Of a stretch of 53,876 nucleotides of DNA, positions 24,985 to 34,799 are shown in pieces. The translations under genes were made by a program, and so were the position numbers. Under the pieces are notes generated by a model. It did no database searches and was not told where the DNA came from. It saw nothing but the letters and a program-made list of their open reading frames with translations. The stretch lies in contig CALGOB010000039.1 in NCBI GenBank assembly GCA_937958005.1, positions 1-53,876 on the forward strand, read 5' to 3'. Numbering within the stretch: position 1 is the first letter of the stretch; the number at the start of each line of letters is the position of its first letter. The stretch is from an uncultured Cyclobacteriaceae bacterium (GTDB taxonomy: Bacteria; Bacteroidota; Bacteroidia; Cytophagales; Cyclobacteriaceae).

Positions 24985-25190
24985 TTAAGGCAGGTATTCT
25001 GACTCATCTCACTTTTACCGTCTTCCCATTACTACTATGCAACAGTGACTAAATATGGTAAAGCTTTTCTCAGTAGTTCAATTAATACATTTTCTACTAG
25101 ATACAAGACTTACAGCTACGGGGATAGTTCTGGATTCTCACCAGATTCCCTTTTAACCTTTCAAAGAATTTGAAAAGAACCTTAATCAGC
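24985..25190 (-). ncRNA. Cobalamin riboswitch (AdoCbl-type)
   Basis: The minus strand has the conserved core in order: GGTTCTTTTC, GGGAATCTGGTGAGAATCC, CCCCGTAGCTGTAAG, then GTCACTG ... GGGAAGACGG, and last GAGTCAGAATACCTGCC (the B12-box end). This layout is the cobalamin riboswitch family, which lowers expression of transport and salvage genes when adenosylcobalamin is plentiful. It precedes the btuB remnant and the cob operon. Boundaries are approximate. Confidence 0.93.
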
Positions 25191-25277
25191 GCGAAAATAG
25201 ATAAAATTTAGTAGCAAGCAATATTTTATTCCAAAAACAAAAAACAAGCACAGTTACTTAATAATTGTTTGGTGTAA

Positions 25278-25309
25278 ACAAAAAAACACCTACCTACTGG
25301 CAAGTGTTT
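25278..25309 (-). terminator. Rho-independent terminator of ettA
   Basis: On the minus strand AACAC and GTGTT enclose TTGCCAGTAGGTAG, followed by a T-run. It begins about 22 bases after the ettA stop. Confidence 0.65.
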
Positions 25310-25331
25310 TCCTTCATAAGATTAGCCTTTT

Positions 25332-27014
25332 CTATTTCTCCAACTTCTTATACTTAATTCTTACGGGACCTTCATCACCCATTCTTTTCTTTCTATTTTC
25401 TTCATAGTCAGTATATCCCCCCTCAAAAAATACTACTTCAGAATTTCCTTCGAATGCTAAAATATGAGTAGCAACCCTATCTAAGAACCATCTATCGTGG
25501 GAAATAATTACTGCGCATCCACCAAAATTCTCTAATGCTTCTTCAAGAGCTCTTAAGGTATTTACATCTAGATCATTAGTAGGCTCATCTAATAAGAGCA
25601 AGTTTGCACCTTGTTTTAAGGTAAGCGCTAAGTGAACCCTGTTCCGTTCTCCTCCTGATAGTACGCCTACTTTCTTGCCTTGATCCCCACCACCAAAATT
25701 GAATTTGGATACATAGGCCCTCGAGTTTACTTGTCTTCCGCCCAGTTCCATGATTTCATTTCCTTCTGAAATAGTCTCATATACTGTTTTTTCAGGATCT
25801 AAATAGTCATGTTCCTGATCAACATAGGCTATGTCTACAGTTGACCCAACATCAAAACTTCCAGCATCGGGAGCCTCTTTACCAGTTATTAAGTTAAAAA
25901 GTGTAGTTTTCCCAGCACCATTTGGCCCTATTATCCCAACAATACCAGCAGGAGGGAGCATGAAGCTAAGGTTTTCGTATAATAACTTATCACCAAAAGC
26001 CTTAGAAACGCCGTTTGCTTCTATTACTTTATTGCCAAGCCTTGGCCCAGGCGGTATAAACAACTCTAGCTTCGCTTCTTTTTCTTTCCCTTCATCGCCT
26101 ACCAGTTTATCGTAAGCACTTAGCCTAGCTTTTGCCTTAGCCTGTCTACCTTTAGGGGTCATACGAATCCAGTCTAATTCACGCTGCAACGTCTTTTGTC
26201 TCTTGGATTCTGTTTTCTCCTCTTGGGACAATCTATTTTGTTTTTGATCTAACCAGCTGGAATAATTTCCTTTCCAAGGAATTCCTTCACCCCTATCCAA
26301 TTCCAAAATCCAACCAGCTACATTGTCTAGAAAGTATCGGTCGTGAGTCACTGCAATAACCGTCCCTGCATATTCCTGCAAGTGTCTTTCAAGCCACTGA
26401 ACTGATTCGGCATCTAAGTGGTTAGTAGGCTCATCCAACAACAGAACATCTGGTTTCTGCAATAGCAGCCTGCATAGTGCCACCCTTCTTTTTTCGCCAC
26501 CAGACAAATTCCCAACCACAGCATCTTCAGGAGGTGTTCGCAAGGCATCCATTGCCCTTGCCAACTTAGCATCTAGCTCCCAAGCACCTAAATGATCGAG
26601 TTTCTCTTGTATTTTACCCTGTTCCTCAATCAGTTTTTCCATCTTATCTGGATTTTCTAATATTTCGGGTTCAGAAAATTTTAAATTGATTTCCTCAAAT
26701 TTTTCCAACATGGAAACTGTTTCTGCAACTCCTTCTTCCACAACTTGCCTGACTGTTTTACCTGAGTCAAGGATAGGCTCTTGTTCTAGGAAACCAACGC
26801 TATAACCTGGAGAGAAAACAACTTCTCCCAGAATCTCTTTGTCAAGACCCGCAATAATTTTTAACAACGAAGACTTACCAGATCCGTTTAAACCTAACAC
26901 GCCTATCTTTGCTCCATAAAAGAAGGATAGGTATATATTATTTAAAACTTGCTTCTTTGGCGGGTGTATTTTACTGACACCGGCCATAGAAAAAATAATT
27001 TTTTCATCACTCAT
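25332..27014 (-). CDS. ettA: ABC-F ATPase EttA (energy-dependent translational throttle)
   Basis: 560 residues with two ABC domains and no membrane helices. Domain 1 has Walker A GLNGSGKSSLL, signature LSGGEKRRVAL and Walker B LLLDEPTNHLD. Domain 2 has GPNGAGKTTLF, LSGGERNRVHL and LLLDEPTNDLD. The linker ELDWIRMTPKGRQAKAKARL is the EttA-type P-site tRNA interaction motif region, and the C-terminus ends PVRIKYKKLEK. It gates the first steps of elongation on the ribosome according to the ADP/ATP level. It is divergent from the DUF349 gene. Confidence 0.93.
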   Translation of the reverse strand: MSDEKIIFSMAGVSKIHPPKKQVLNNIYLSFFYGAKIGVLGLNGSGKSSLLKIIAGLDKEILGEVVFSPGYSVGFLEQEPILDSGKTVRQVVEEGVAETVSMLEKFEEINLKFSEPEILENPDKMEKLIEEQGKIQEKLDHLGAWELDAKLARAMDALRTPPEDAVVGNLSGGEKRRVALCRLLLQKPDVLLLDEPTNHLDAESVQWLERHLQEYAGTVIAVTHDRYFLDNVAGWILELDRGEGIPWKGNYSSWLDQKQNRLSQEEKTESKRQKTLQRELDWIRMTPKGRQAKAKARLSAYDKLVGDEGKEKEAKLELFIPPGPRLGNKVIEANGVSKAFGDKLLYENLSFMLPPAGIVGIIGPNGAGKTTLFNLITGKEAPDAGSFDVGSTVDIAYVDQEHDYLDPEKTVYETISEGNEIMELGGRQVNSRAYVSKFNFGGGDQGKKVGVLSGGERNRVHLALTLKQGANLLLLDEPTNDLDVNTLRALEEALENFGGCAVIISHDRWFLDRVATHILAFEGNSEVVFFEGGYTDYEENRKKRMGDEGPVRIKYKKLEK

Positions 27015-27110
27015 GATCGAAAATAGGAGATAAATAGAATTTTATAAAACTGTTTTTTATTACTTTGTACTCAATATTAAAACTAATTCTTTAAACTAAA
27101 ATAAAATAAG

Positions 27111-28391
27111 GTGGGCAATATTAATATACCATTTGGATTCGTCCAGGATGGGAAGATTTTTTTATCGGGTCAAGCTGGGCTTCCCGACAGAGAAATAGGC
27201 TTCATTAAAGATGACAACGAAGAAGGTTCTGTTCAGTATTTTGTCGACAGGTTTGACAAATTCAAAAACGAGGTAGATAGTCTGGAAAAGACGATTGCCG
27301 CTTCTGAAAACAAGGGATCTTATTTGATGAAATTAGTTCATTTAAAGAAATCTATTCGCAAGCACAATGGACTTGGAGATTATATGATGCTTTCACAAAA
27401 GCTGAGTATAATTGAAGAACAACTTAAAGAGGAGATAGAAGAAAACCAAGACCGGAACACTGCTATCAAAAAAGATTTGTTAGATGATTTAAATGAAGCA
27501 ATAAAAATCCCAGATTGGAAACTAGCTGCTTCTAAAATTAAAGACATCAAAAAACTTTGGAATGAGACTGGTAACGCTAAGGAATCAAAGCGTTATAAAA
27601 TGGAAATTGAATTTGAAACTAAATACAATTTCTTTTTTGAAAGGAAAAAGGCTGTTGAACAAACTCAACGAGATCTCAATGAATCTAGGGCTAATAAATA
27701 TGAGTCAATTATTGATGAATTAAGAAGTCTGATCAGAACAAAAGACCCAAATGCTCGATTGAGAATGAGGGATCTGCAGACTAAGTTTCAAGAGGTTGGT
27801 CCTATCCCAAGAAAACATTATACAAAATACCTTAAGGAATATGACCAGATCATAGCGACTCTGACAAACAAGAATAAGAGTATTCCATTACCTCCCCGTA
27901 AAAAAGCACCAAAAATGCTTACAGACGATGAGATGATGAAGAATTACGAAAAGAAACTTGAATTAATCAGACAAGTAAAAGCATTAAGACAAGATCCTTC
28001 TATTCCTAAGGCCAGTAGATGTAGGGATATTTGGAAAGCAATTGGCCCTGTTCCAAGAGAAAAGAGCTCTGAGATTTCTCTAGAGTTTTATGATGGTATC
28101 TCTTTTGTTTATGAAGTAAATTATCTGGACAAGGTATGTAAGGAGCTTTATGATGATTGGGAAGATCTATCATTAAAAAAGCAAACTGAGATCAAAATCG
28201 AGAAGCTTTCTGAACTGATGGCTGTGGATGAAAGGGAACTTGATTCTGTGATGGATAACAAATGGAACCTAACTACTAGTGAAGGAAGCATTAGCAAACA
28301 GATCAACGAAAAGCTGGTAATTCAGAAACGAAAGATCAGGGTGAAGACACAAATCATGGATATTTTGCAAGAATTAAATCAAAATATCTAA
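27111..28391 (+). CDS. DUF349 repeat protein
   Basis: 426 residues. The start used is GTG at 27111; an in-frame TAA nine bases upstream and the absence of a nearby ATG leave little choice. It is soluble and highly charged. About three DUF349-type helical repeats are visible, each with a W and a conserved GPVP- or GPIPR-like turn (KDIKKLWNETG, FQEVGPIPRKHYTKYLKEYD, DIWKAIGPVPREKSSEISLEFYDG). The N-terminal ~90 residues include GFVQDGKIFLSG and a short coiled coil. The cellular role is unknown; no signal or membrane segment is present. Confidence 0.8.
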   Translation: MGNINIPFGFVQDGKIFLSGQAGLPDREIGFIKDDNEEGSVQYFVDRFDKFKNEVDSLEKTIAASENKGSYLMKLVHLKKSIRKHNGLGDYMMLSQKLSIIEEQLKEEIEENQDRNTAIKKDLLDDLNEAIKIPDWKLAASKIKDIKKLWNETGNAKESKRYKMEIEFETKYNFFFERKKAVEQTQRDLNESRANKYESIIDELRSLIRTKDPNARLRMRDLQTKFQEVGPIPRKHYTKYLKEYDQIIATLTNKNKSIPLPPRKKAPKMLTDDEMMKNYEKKLELIRQVKALRQDPSIPKASRCRDIWKAIGPVPREKSSEISLEFYDGISFVYEVNYLDKVCKELYDDWEDLSLKKQTEIKIEKLSELMAVDERELDSVMDNKWNLTTSEGSISKQINEKLVIQKRKIRVKTQIMDILQELNQNI

Positions 28392-28397
28392 TTTTTT

Positions 28398-28420
28398 CTG
28401 TGATAAGCTAACCTTTATAA
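28398..28420 (+). repeat. Short repeat CTGTGATAAGCTAACC
   Basis: This 23-base segment matches 33462-33484 at about 21 of 23 bases. It sits directly after the DUF349 stop. It resembles the CCGTGATAAACTC end of element C, so it may be a relic of one. Confidence 0.45.
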
Positions 28421-28552
28421 GAAGAATTAGTATTATATTAAAATGGGTTACTTTTTTAGTCATCTTAGAAAATCATGCCTATTTGACTTGTAATTCTAAG
28501 ATAAAAAAGTATATTCGCGAAATTTTAATTTAAGGCTTAAAAATATTAAAAC

Positions 28553-28774
28553 ATGTATTGGACATTAGAATTAGCTTCCTATTTAGAGGATGCTCCTTGG
28601 CCAGCCACCAAAGACGAATTGATTGATTACTCCATCCGTTCAGGTGCTCCTCTAGAGGTTGTTGAGAATCTTCAAGAATTAGAAGATGATGGTCAACCCT
28701 ATGAAAACATAGAGGAAATTTGGCCAGATTACCCCACTAAAGAAGATTTCTTCTTTAATGAAGATGAATATTAG
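28553..28774 (+). CDS. DUF2795 domain small protein
   Basis: 73 residues, very acidic, fitting DUF2795: LELASYLEDAPWPATKDELIDYSIRSGAPLEVVENLQELEDDG. It is a small helical protein of unknown function, common in Bacteroidota. It is cytosolic with no metal or catalytic motif. The next gene is convergent and a bidirectional hairpin separates them. Confidence 0.9.
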   Translation: MYWTLELASYLEDAPWPATKDELIDYSIRSGAPLEVVENLQELEDDGQPYENIEEIWPDYPTKEDFFFNEDEY

Positions 28775-28791
28775 CTTCATAATATAAAATA

Positions 28792-28816
28792 GTTCCCCGT
28801 TAAGCCTACGGGGAAC
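28792..28816. terminator. Bidirectional terminator between the DUF2795 gene and ispD
   Basis: GTTCCCCGT and ACGGGGAAC flank a seven-base loop. A short A/T stretch lies on both sides. It lies between converging stops. Confidence 0.75.
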
Positions 28817-28822
28817 CTTTAA

Positions 28823-29494
28823 TTACTTTTTCAAAAAGGCTTCAGCAAAAACCAAGTCTTCTGGTGTCGTTAGCTTAATGTTGCGATAATCACCTTCTAT
28901 TAGATTAATGTTTTTACCAAATGCTTCATAAACACTTGCATCATCAGTAAAAGTATCGAGCTCTTTCACTTTATATGCAGCCTTGATTTCACTGAGTAAA
29001 AATGTTTGTGGGGTTTGAACCATGTAGTAGTCATTTCTATCTACTGCCATAGACCCAAGAGATGTCTTTTTTCTAATTGAATCTTTAGAAGGTACCGCAA
29101 CAATAGCGGAACCATTTTTTCTAGCAATTTCATAAGACTGGTTGATTATCTCCTTACTTACCAATGGTCTTACACCGTCATGTATAGCAACCACTCCATC
29201 ACCACGAATTGAATCCAATCCATTCTTCACTGATTGAAATCTAGTCATACCCCCCTCAATTAGTTTGTGTGGTACATTAAAATCATACCTTAACACAAGA
29301 TCCTGCCAAGTTTTAATATGAGCCTTGGGAAGGACTAAAACAACCTCAATTGAAGGATCTGCATAAAAAAAGGCATTCACAGTATGCATTAATACTGGAA
29401 TGCCTTTTAAGGTCATAAATTGTTTTGGAATTTCATTCTGCATGCGAAGGCCTTTACCACCAGCAACAATTACAGTGAACTTTCCTTGATTCAT
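28823..29494 (-). CDS. ispD: 2-C-methyl-D-erythritol 4-phosphate cytidylyltransferase IspD
   Basis: 223 residues. The nucleotide-binding motif VAGGKGLRMQNEIPKQFM and the IHDGVRPLV and TDDASVYEAFG segments are those of IspD. It transfers CMP to methylerythritol phosphate in the non-mevalonate isoprenoid route. It follows queA by 11 bases and ends at the bidirectional terminator. Confidence 0.94.
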   Translation of the reverse strand: MNQGKFTVIVAGGKGLRMQNEIPKQFMTLKGIPVLMHTVNAFFYADPSIEVVLVLPKAHIKTWQDLVLRYDFNVPHKLIEGGMTRFQSVKNGLDSIRGDGVVAIHDGVRPLVSKEIINQSYEIARKNGSAIVAVPSKDSIRKKTSLGSMAVDRNDYYMVQTPQTFLLSEIKAAYKVKELDTFTDDASVYEAFGKNINLIEGDYRNIKLTTPEDLVFAEAFLKK

Positions 29495-29505
29495 TATGAG
29501 GTATG

Positions 29506-30552
29506 TTAAATAATTAACATAGCATCTCCATAACTAAAGAATCTATATTTTTCTTTGATAGCAACTTGATATGCTTCCATTATGTGGTCATATCCTCCAA
29601 ATGCACAAGCCATCATTAACAAGGTAGATTCCGGCATATGAAAGTTAGTTACTAACGCATTACATATTTTAAAATCATACGGAGGAAAAATAAACTTATC
29701 AGTCCATCCTTGATTCTCTTTTAATCTTCCATTAGCAGAAACCGAAGACTCTAATGATCTCATAACAGTAGTTCCGATAGCACAAACCCTGCGTTTCTCA
29801 TTCAAAGCATTGTTTACAAGGTTCGCAGTATCGTCGCTCACCATGAAATTTTCGGAATCCATTTTATGCTTAGTCAAGTCCTCTACATCCACAGGACGGA
29901 AAGTTCCTAATCCAACATGTAAAGTAATAGCATCTCTTTCTACTCCTATTATTTCAAGCCTTTTCATTACTTGTGGAGTGAAATGCAACCCAGCAGTAGG
30001 TGCCGCTACAGCTCCTACATTTTTAGCATATATGGTCTGAAAACGCTCTCTATCTTCTTTTTCGACCTCACGGTCAATATTTTTAGGCAATGGTGTTTCA
30101 CCTAATGTATCAATCATCTTGTAGAACTCTTCATCAGTTCCATCAAAAAGAAACCTGATCGTCCTACCTCTTGAAGTAGTGTTATCTATTACTTCAGCGA
30201 CCAATTCTCCGTCACCAAAATATAATTTATTACCTACTCTAATTTTTCTAGCGGGATCCACCAATACATCCCACAAATGATTTTCTTTATTAAGCTCCCT
30301 TAAAAGGAATACTTCTATCTTGGCACCAGTTTTTTCTTTATTACCATATAATCTTGCCGGAAACACCTTGGTATCATTGATCACCATGACGTCACCTTCA
30401 TCAAAATAGGTAACTATATCTTTAAAAACTTTATGCTCGATCTCACCAGTTTTACGATTCACAACCATTAAACGAGATTCATCCCTATTTTCAGCCGGAT
30501 ATAATGCTATACGATCACTTGGTAGATCAAATTTGAATTCTGAAAGTTTCAT
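29506..30552 (-). CDS. queA: tRNA preQ1(34) S-adenosylmethionine ribosyltransferase-isomerase QueA
   Basis: 348 residues from the ATG at 30552 ([31 protein letters not shown]). A longer frame opens at 30609, but it would start inside the likely -7 box at 30607-30614, so the shorter start is preferred. The hallmark [15 protein letters not shown] is present, together with [18 protein letters not shown]. QueA builds epoxyqueuosine on tRNA from SAM. It forms an operon with ispD. Confidence 0.94.
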   Translation of the reverse strand: MKLSEFKFDLPSDRIALYPAENRDESRLMVVNRKTGEIEHKVFKDIVTYFDEGDVMVINDTKVFPARLYGNKEKTGAKIEVFLLRELNKENHLWDVLVDPARKIRVGNKLYFGDGELVAEVIDNTTSRGRTIRFLFDGTDEEFYKMIDTLGETPLPKNIDREVEKEDRERFQTIYAKNVGAVAAPTAGLHFTPQVMKRLEIIGVERDAITLHVGLGTFRPVDVEDLTKHKMDSENFMVSDDTANLVNNALNEKRRVCAIGTTVMRSLESSVSANGRLKENQGWTDKFIFPPYDFKICNALVTNFHMPESTLLMMACAFGGYDHIMEAYQVAIKEKYRFFSYGDAMLII

Positions 30553-30606
30553 TCCTATTATTAAGGTATTATCTATTTGAAAGAATGGACTATTTATATA
30601 AGTTGG

Positions 30607-30614
30607 CAAAATTA
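30607..30614 (-). promoter_or_regulatory. -7 box of queA-ispD
   Basis: The minus strand reads TAATTTTG, a full match to TAnnTTTG. A TTG lies 22 bases upstream. The distance to the ATG at 30552 is about 55 bases, which argues against the longer queA reading frame. Confidence 0.5.
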
Positions 30615-30662
30615 GTAAATAGTTTCAACTTTTAAGCAATTAACTTCGTTAACTTCGATAAC

Positions 30663-31904
30663 ATGGTCATATTTAGGTTAATAACAGAGAGTTTTAGGTT
30701 TGCATGGAATGCCCTTAAATCAAACATTATGAGGACGCTCTTATCCCTTCTAGGGGTTACGATTGGCATATTTGCGATTATTGCCGCGTTTACCATTGTT
30801 GATTCCTTAGAACGTAGTATTGGTAAAAGTTTAAGCTTTTTAGGAAGGCAAAACATGAATGTTCAAAGATTTCCTTTTGAATTTGGCCCAAATGTTCCTT
30901 GGTGGGAGTATGCTAAAAGACCTTTTGCCAGTTATAAGGAATACGACTACATCAGTAAAAATGTAAAAAATGCAGAAGGCATTACCATATTTGCTCAAAA
31001 AAGAATAACTCCTAAATATGAAAGCAATAGCATATCTGATATTAATTGTCTCGGCATTGCCTATGGCCACAAGGATGTTTATGAGTTTAAAGATATCAAC
31101 GGGAGATACTTTACAGAAAAAGAAGTACTTGCTGGTCAAAACGTTACCATAATAGGCTATAAAGTAGATAAAGAACTATTTCCAAATACCAACTCAATAG
31201 GAAAAGAAATTAAAATCCAAGGCCTTAAATACAAAATTGTTGGGGTTCTTGTAGAAGAAGGAGAAGGATTATTTGGAGGCACCAGTAATGATGAAAATGT
31301 TTATATTCCTTATCGGTCATTTATCAAATCAAATTATGTAGGGCAAAACGGCATAGAGCCTCAAATCACAATTAAAGGACTAAAAAGTGATATTGGCCTA
31401 GTGAACTTAGAATATGAATTAAAAGGTTATTTAAGAAGTTTAAGAGGATTAAAACCAAAACAAAAAGACAATTTCGCATTACTCAGACAAGAAGCAATTC
31501 TAAATTCAATCGGTGGTTTCTTTGACGCTTTCAGTTGGGGCGGTGTACTTATAGGCGGTTTTTCAATATTGGTAGGAGGATTTGGTATTGCTAATATTAT
31601 GTTTGTCTCTGTGACAGAAAGAACTAGTATTATTGGGCTTCAAAAATCTTTGGGAGCTAAAAACTTTTTCATCCTATTCCAATTTCTTTTCGAATCCGTG
31701 TTCCTATCTGTAGTAGGTGGAGGAATAGGCATTTTAATAGTCTTTGGGCTTAGTTTCATTTCTCTAGGTTCATTAGAACTTGTTCTATCCGCCCGAAATG
31801 TAATTATAGGGTTAGGGGTTTCTACTGTAATCGGAGTTGTTTTTGGTATCATACCCGCCATTAAAGCTTCAAGAATGGATCCCGTAAAAGCAATTAGATC
31901 TTAA
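30663..31904 (+). CDS. MacB/FtsX-type ABC transporter permease
   Basis: 413 residues. The first membrane helix (LLSLLGVTIGIFAIIAAFTIV, about residues 27-47) is followed by a periplasmic MacB_PCD domain of about 230 residues. The FtsX domain follows with three more helices, at about 290-312, 338-360 and 378-400, including the coupling segment TERTSIIGLQKSLGAKNFFI. It is likely one subunit of an export or envelope-maintenance complex. No ATPase partner is adjacent, so the transported substrate is unknown. Confidence 0.87.
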   Translation: MVIFRLITESFRFAWNALKSNIMRTLLSLLGVTIGIFAIIAAFTIVDSLERSIGKSLSFLGRQNMNVQRFPFEFGPNVPWWEYAKRPFASYKEYDYISKNVKNAEGITIFAQKRITPKYESNSISDINCLGIAYGHKDVYEFKDINGRYFTEKEVLAGQNVTIIGYKVDKELFPNTNSIGKEIKIQGLKYKIVGVLVEEGEGLFGGTSNDENVYIPYRSFIKSNYVGQNGIEPQITIKGLKSDIGLVNLEYELKGYLRSLRGLKPKQKDNFALLRQEAILNSIGGFFDAFSWGGVLIGGFSILVGGFGIANIMFVSVTERTSIIGLQKSLGAKNFFILFQFLFESVFLSVVGGGIGILIVFGLSFISLGSLELVLSARNVIIGLGVSTVIGVVFGIIPAIKASRMDPVKAIRS

Positions 31905-31913
31905 TTCAGGGTC

Positions 31914-32009
31914 AATGAACCAACCCCGACCCAAGGGTACGGGGTATCTATGGGCAATAATTTAATGATCGACTCAAGAGTCGGGGAATTAATATCCCTT
32001 AGGGATTAA
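31914..32009 (+). repeat. Triple-hairpin repeat B, copy 2 (short form)
   Basis: Shares the sequence of copy 1 in the opposite orientation, with no internal insertion. It lies directly between the permease stop and the bidirectional terminator. Confidence 0.85.
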
Positions 32010-32040
32010 AAAAGGCAGTATTTCAAAAATACTGCCTTTT
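32008..32040. terminator. Bidirectional terminator between the permease and recA
   Basis: GGCAGTATTT and AAATACTGCC enclose CAA, with AAAA before and TTTT after. It serves both converging genes. Confidence 0.9.
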
Positions 32041-32057
32041 CCCTTCACATTTAATTT

Positions 32058-33089
32058 CTATTTTTTGGAAGTACTTACAGCTTCTGCCTCGCCTTCTCCA
32101 TTAATCAAATCTTTTATCTTCTTCTCCAGTTCTTCCATTAGCTCTGGATTATCAAGCAGTAATCGTTTAACTGCATCTCTTCCTTGCCCCAACTTATTAT
32201 CTTGGTAGGAAAACCACGAACCTGATTTTTTAACCACATTTAATTCTACCCCTAAATCTATAATTTCGCCTACTTTCGAAATTCCTTCTCCATACATGAT
32301 ATCAAATTCAACTACCTTAAATGGAGGTGCTACTTTATTCTTGACCACTTTCACCCTCGTTCTATTACCTAGAATATTATCAGCGCTTTCCTTAATTTGG
32401 CCAATCCTTCTGATATCTAACCTTAAAGAAGCATAGAATTTCAATGCGTTACCACCAGTGGTTGTCTCTGGATTCCCAAACATCACTCCTATCTTCTCTC
32501 TTAATTGGTTAATAAAAATACAAGAACAACCAGTTTTGTTTATGGCACCCGTAAGCTTTCTCAACGCCTGTGACATTAACCTAGCCTGTAATCCCATCTT
32601 ACTATCTCCCATTTCTCCTTCTAATTCACCTCTTGGGACCAATGCAGCTACAGAGTCAATAACGATGATGTCTATAGCACCAGATCTGATCAAATGTTCA
32701 GTTATCTCCAATGCCTGTTCACCATTATCAGGTTGCGAGATCAATAAATTCTCAGTGTCAATTCCTAATTTTTCTGCATAACTTTTATCAAAAGCATGTT
32801 CAGCATCAATAAAAGCAGCTAAACCACCTTGCTTTTGTGCTTCGGCAATGCAATGCATGGTCAAGGTAGTTTTACCTGATGATTCTGGGCCAAATATTTC
32901 AATTACCCTACCCCTTGGAATACCTCCGACACCTAAGGCAATATCCAATCCAAGCGATCCAGTTGGTATAACAGGAATATCCAGCACCTTCTCATCACTT
33001 AATTTCATGATAGTGCCTTTACCATAAGCTTTTTCCAACTTATCGATGGTTAGCTGTAAAGCTTTTAATTTTTCTTTCTGATCGCTCAT
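32058..33089 (-). CDS. recA: DNA recombinase RecA
   Basis: 343 residues from the ATG at 33089 ([28 protein letters not shown]). Upstream in-frame ATGs at 33116 and 33128 would add 9-13 residues not seen in RecA. Walker A is [10 protein letters not shown], with the inter-subunit and L2 regions intact ([33 protein letters not shown]). It catalyses homologous pairing and triggers the SOS response. A -7 box TATTTTTG lies about 70 bases upstream. Confidence 0.96.
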   Translation of the reverse strand: MSDQKEKLKALQLTIDKLEKAYGKGTIMKLSDEKVLDIPVIPTGSLGLDIALGVGGIPRGRVIEIFGPESSGKTTLTMHCIAEAQKQGGLAAFIDAEHAFDKSYAEKLGIDTENLLISQPDNGEQALEITEHLIRSGAIDIIVIDSVAALVPRGELEGEMGDSKMGLQARLMSQALRKLTGAINKTGCSCIFINQLREKIGVMFGNPETTTGGNALKFYASLRLDIRRIGQIKESADNILGNRTRVKVVKNKVAPPFKVVEFDIMYGEGISKVGEIIDLGVELNVVKKSGSWFSYQDNKLGQGRDAVKRLLLDNPELMEELEKKIKDLINGEGEAEAVSTSKK

Positions 33090-33157
33090 ATCATTCAGTT
33101 TATCTTTAAGAACCATTGAATTCACCACTTCAATTAATTCCTTCTATTTTAAAAATC

Positions 33158-33165
33158 CAAAAATA
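33158..33165 (-). promoter_or_regulatory. -7 promoter box of recA
   Basis: The minus strand reads TATTTTTG, a full match to TAnnTTTG. No TTG lies at the -33 distance. I saw no evident LexA-type palindrome. Between 33166 and 33461 I see no gene, only AT-rich DNA with a short TTCCTTTCAAAATGAAAAGAAA palindrome around 33364-33386. Confidence 0.4.
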
Positions 33166-33461
33166 TTAGTAAAATCAATAAAAAACTAATATTATTAGCT
33201 TAATAGATTTTAGCTCATTATTAATTAGCCACAAACTTAATGTGAAAATTCTTGATATTGATGATATTAAAAAGGTTCATCACTTGTATCTCCTGAATAA
33301 TTTTATCTATCAATCAATGAGCCTATAACTGCTAAGATTCAATAAAACCTCAACAAATAATGATTTCCTTTCAAAATGAAAAGAAAGAAGCTTATCTGTC
33401 CACAATGATTCGTTAATTACTGATACCGTAGAAATCATTTTTTCACGACTCGGTGATGATT

Positions 33462-33484
33462 CTGTGATAAACTAACCTTGATAA
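33462..33484 (+). repeat. Short repeat CTGTGATAAACTAACC, second copy
   Basis: Matches 28398-28420 at about 21 of 23 bases. The following TTGATAATGTCTATTATTG resembles the right-hand end of element C (GTGATAATGTCTATT). It borders the -7 box of the aminopeptidase gene. Confidence 0.45.
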
Positions 33485-33488
33485 TGTC

Positions 33489-33496
33489 TATTATTG
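33489..33496 (+). promoter_or_regulatory. -7-like box, four bases before the aminopeptidase ATG
   Basis: TATTATTG differs from TAnnTTTG at one position. It ends four bases before the ATG at 33501. It lies in sequence shared with the element C end, so the repeat relic may supply this promoter. Confidence 0.35.
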
Positions 33497-33500
33497 AGCT

Positions 33501-34541
33501 ATGAAGTTGAGTTGGAAAAAATGGCTAATTGGTTTATTCACCATTTTGATTGTAAGTGCTTTGATATTTCAAGAAATGCTTTCATATGGCTATATGCAAG
33601 CAAAAGGTCAACTTGAAATCCTTTTTGAAGCAAAACCAGTTGAAGAGTTTCTAGCTTCTGAAAATTTCCCCGACTCCTTAAAATCCAAAATACGTTTGGT
33701 TCAAGATGTCAGAAAATATGCCATTGACTCTTTAGGGCTTAATAATTCAGAGAATTACACGACACTTTACGATCAAAAAGGGAAAGATATTTTATGGAAT
33801 TTATCAGGTGTTAAAAAATATGAAATGATTCCAAAAGAATGGGGGTTTCCATTTTTAGGAACTTTTTCTTATAAGGGTTTTTTTGAGCTAGAAAAAGCAA
33901 AAAAAGAAAAGGAAACATTAGATTCAAAAGGATATGATACCAGAATAAGACCAGTTGGCGGATGGTCTACTCTTGGGTGGTTTAAAGATCCCATTCTCTC
34001 TAACATGTTGAGAAGAAAAGAAGGGCAGTTGGCCGAGTTAATCATCCATGAACTTACTCATTCCACCTTATATATCAAAGACAGCGTAGAATTCAATGAA
34101 AACCTTGCTACGTTCATAGGTGAAAAAGGGGCTGTGAAATATTTAAGATCAAAATATGGCGCAGATTCAAAAGAGATGCAAGAATATTTACAATCATTTG
34201 TAGATTATGAAAATTATACGAATCATATGCTTTTAGGGTACAGTGCATTGGATAGTTTATATAATCAGGCTGACTTCATTGCAAGCAATAGTACTGAAAA
34301 GGAAAATATCAAAAGTGAATTACTCCAGCAAATCATCAATAACTTAGACACGATCACCTACAGCAACAAAAGTATTTTCAAAAAGATCTTTGGAAAAAAG
34401 CTACCTAATAATGCCTATTTCATGGCCTATAAAAGATACCGGTCAAAACAAGGTTCTTTTGATAGTGAATTTGAAACTGATTTCAATAGTGACATCAAAT
34501 CATTTATCCAATATTATGCAAAAACTTATCCTTCACTCTAG
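33501..34541 (+). CDS. Membrane-anchored predicted zinc aminopeptidase (PF10023 type)
   Basis: 346 residues. An uncleaved N-terminal membrane helix (WLIGLFTILIVSALIFQEML) anchors the protein. The metal site is HELTHSTLYIKDSVEFNENLATFIGEKG, an HExxH with the downstream Glu helix of the predicted-aminopeptidase family (about residues 182-209). The region GGWSTLGWFKDPILSNML is a family hallmark. Substrate is unknown. It is flanked by recA (divergent) and a two-component pair, with a possible leaderless promoter. Confidence 0.8.
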   Translation: MKLSWKKWLIGLFTILIVSALIFQEMLSYGYMQAKGQLEILFEAKPVEEFLASENFPDSLKSKIRLVQDVRKYAIDSLGLNNSENYTTLYDQKGKDILWNLSGVKKYEMIPKEWGFPFLGTFSYKGFFELEKAKKEKETLDSKGYDTRIRPVGGWSTLGWFKDPILSNMLRRKEGQLAELIIHELTHSTLYIKDSVEFNENLATFIGEKGAVKYLRSKYGADSKEMQEYLQSFVDYENYTNHMLLGYSALDSLYNQADFIASNSTEKENIKSELLQQIINNLDTITYSNKSIFKKIFGKKLPNNAYFMAYKRYRSKQGSFDSEFETDFNSDIKSFIQYYAKTYPSL

Positions 34542-34799
34542 AGAAGTTCTGGCTTAATTATTTACTATTTTAATAGCCTGAGTTAATTTTTAGAATAAGA
34601 CTAAAACTCTCAAACATTATCAAATCATTATGATTCTCATTTAACCTTGAAATAACAATATTTTTATCTAAAATCGAACTGAGTTAATAATTATGCTTAA
34701 TTTTCAATACTTTGTAATATAGATAGAGAGTCATTGTTAATTAAATCTTAATTTATTGTTAAGCACTAGCAAAAAAAATAACACTTTAAAAACTGACTT

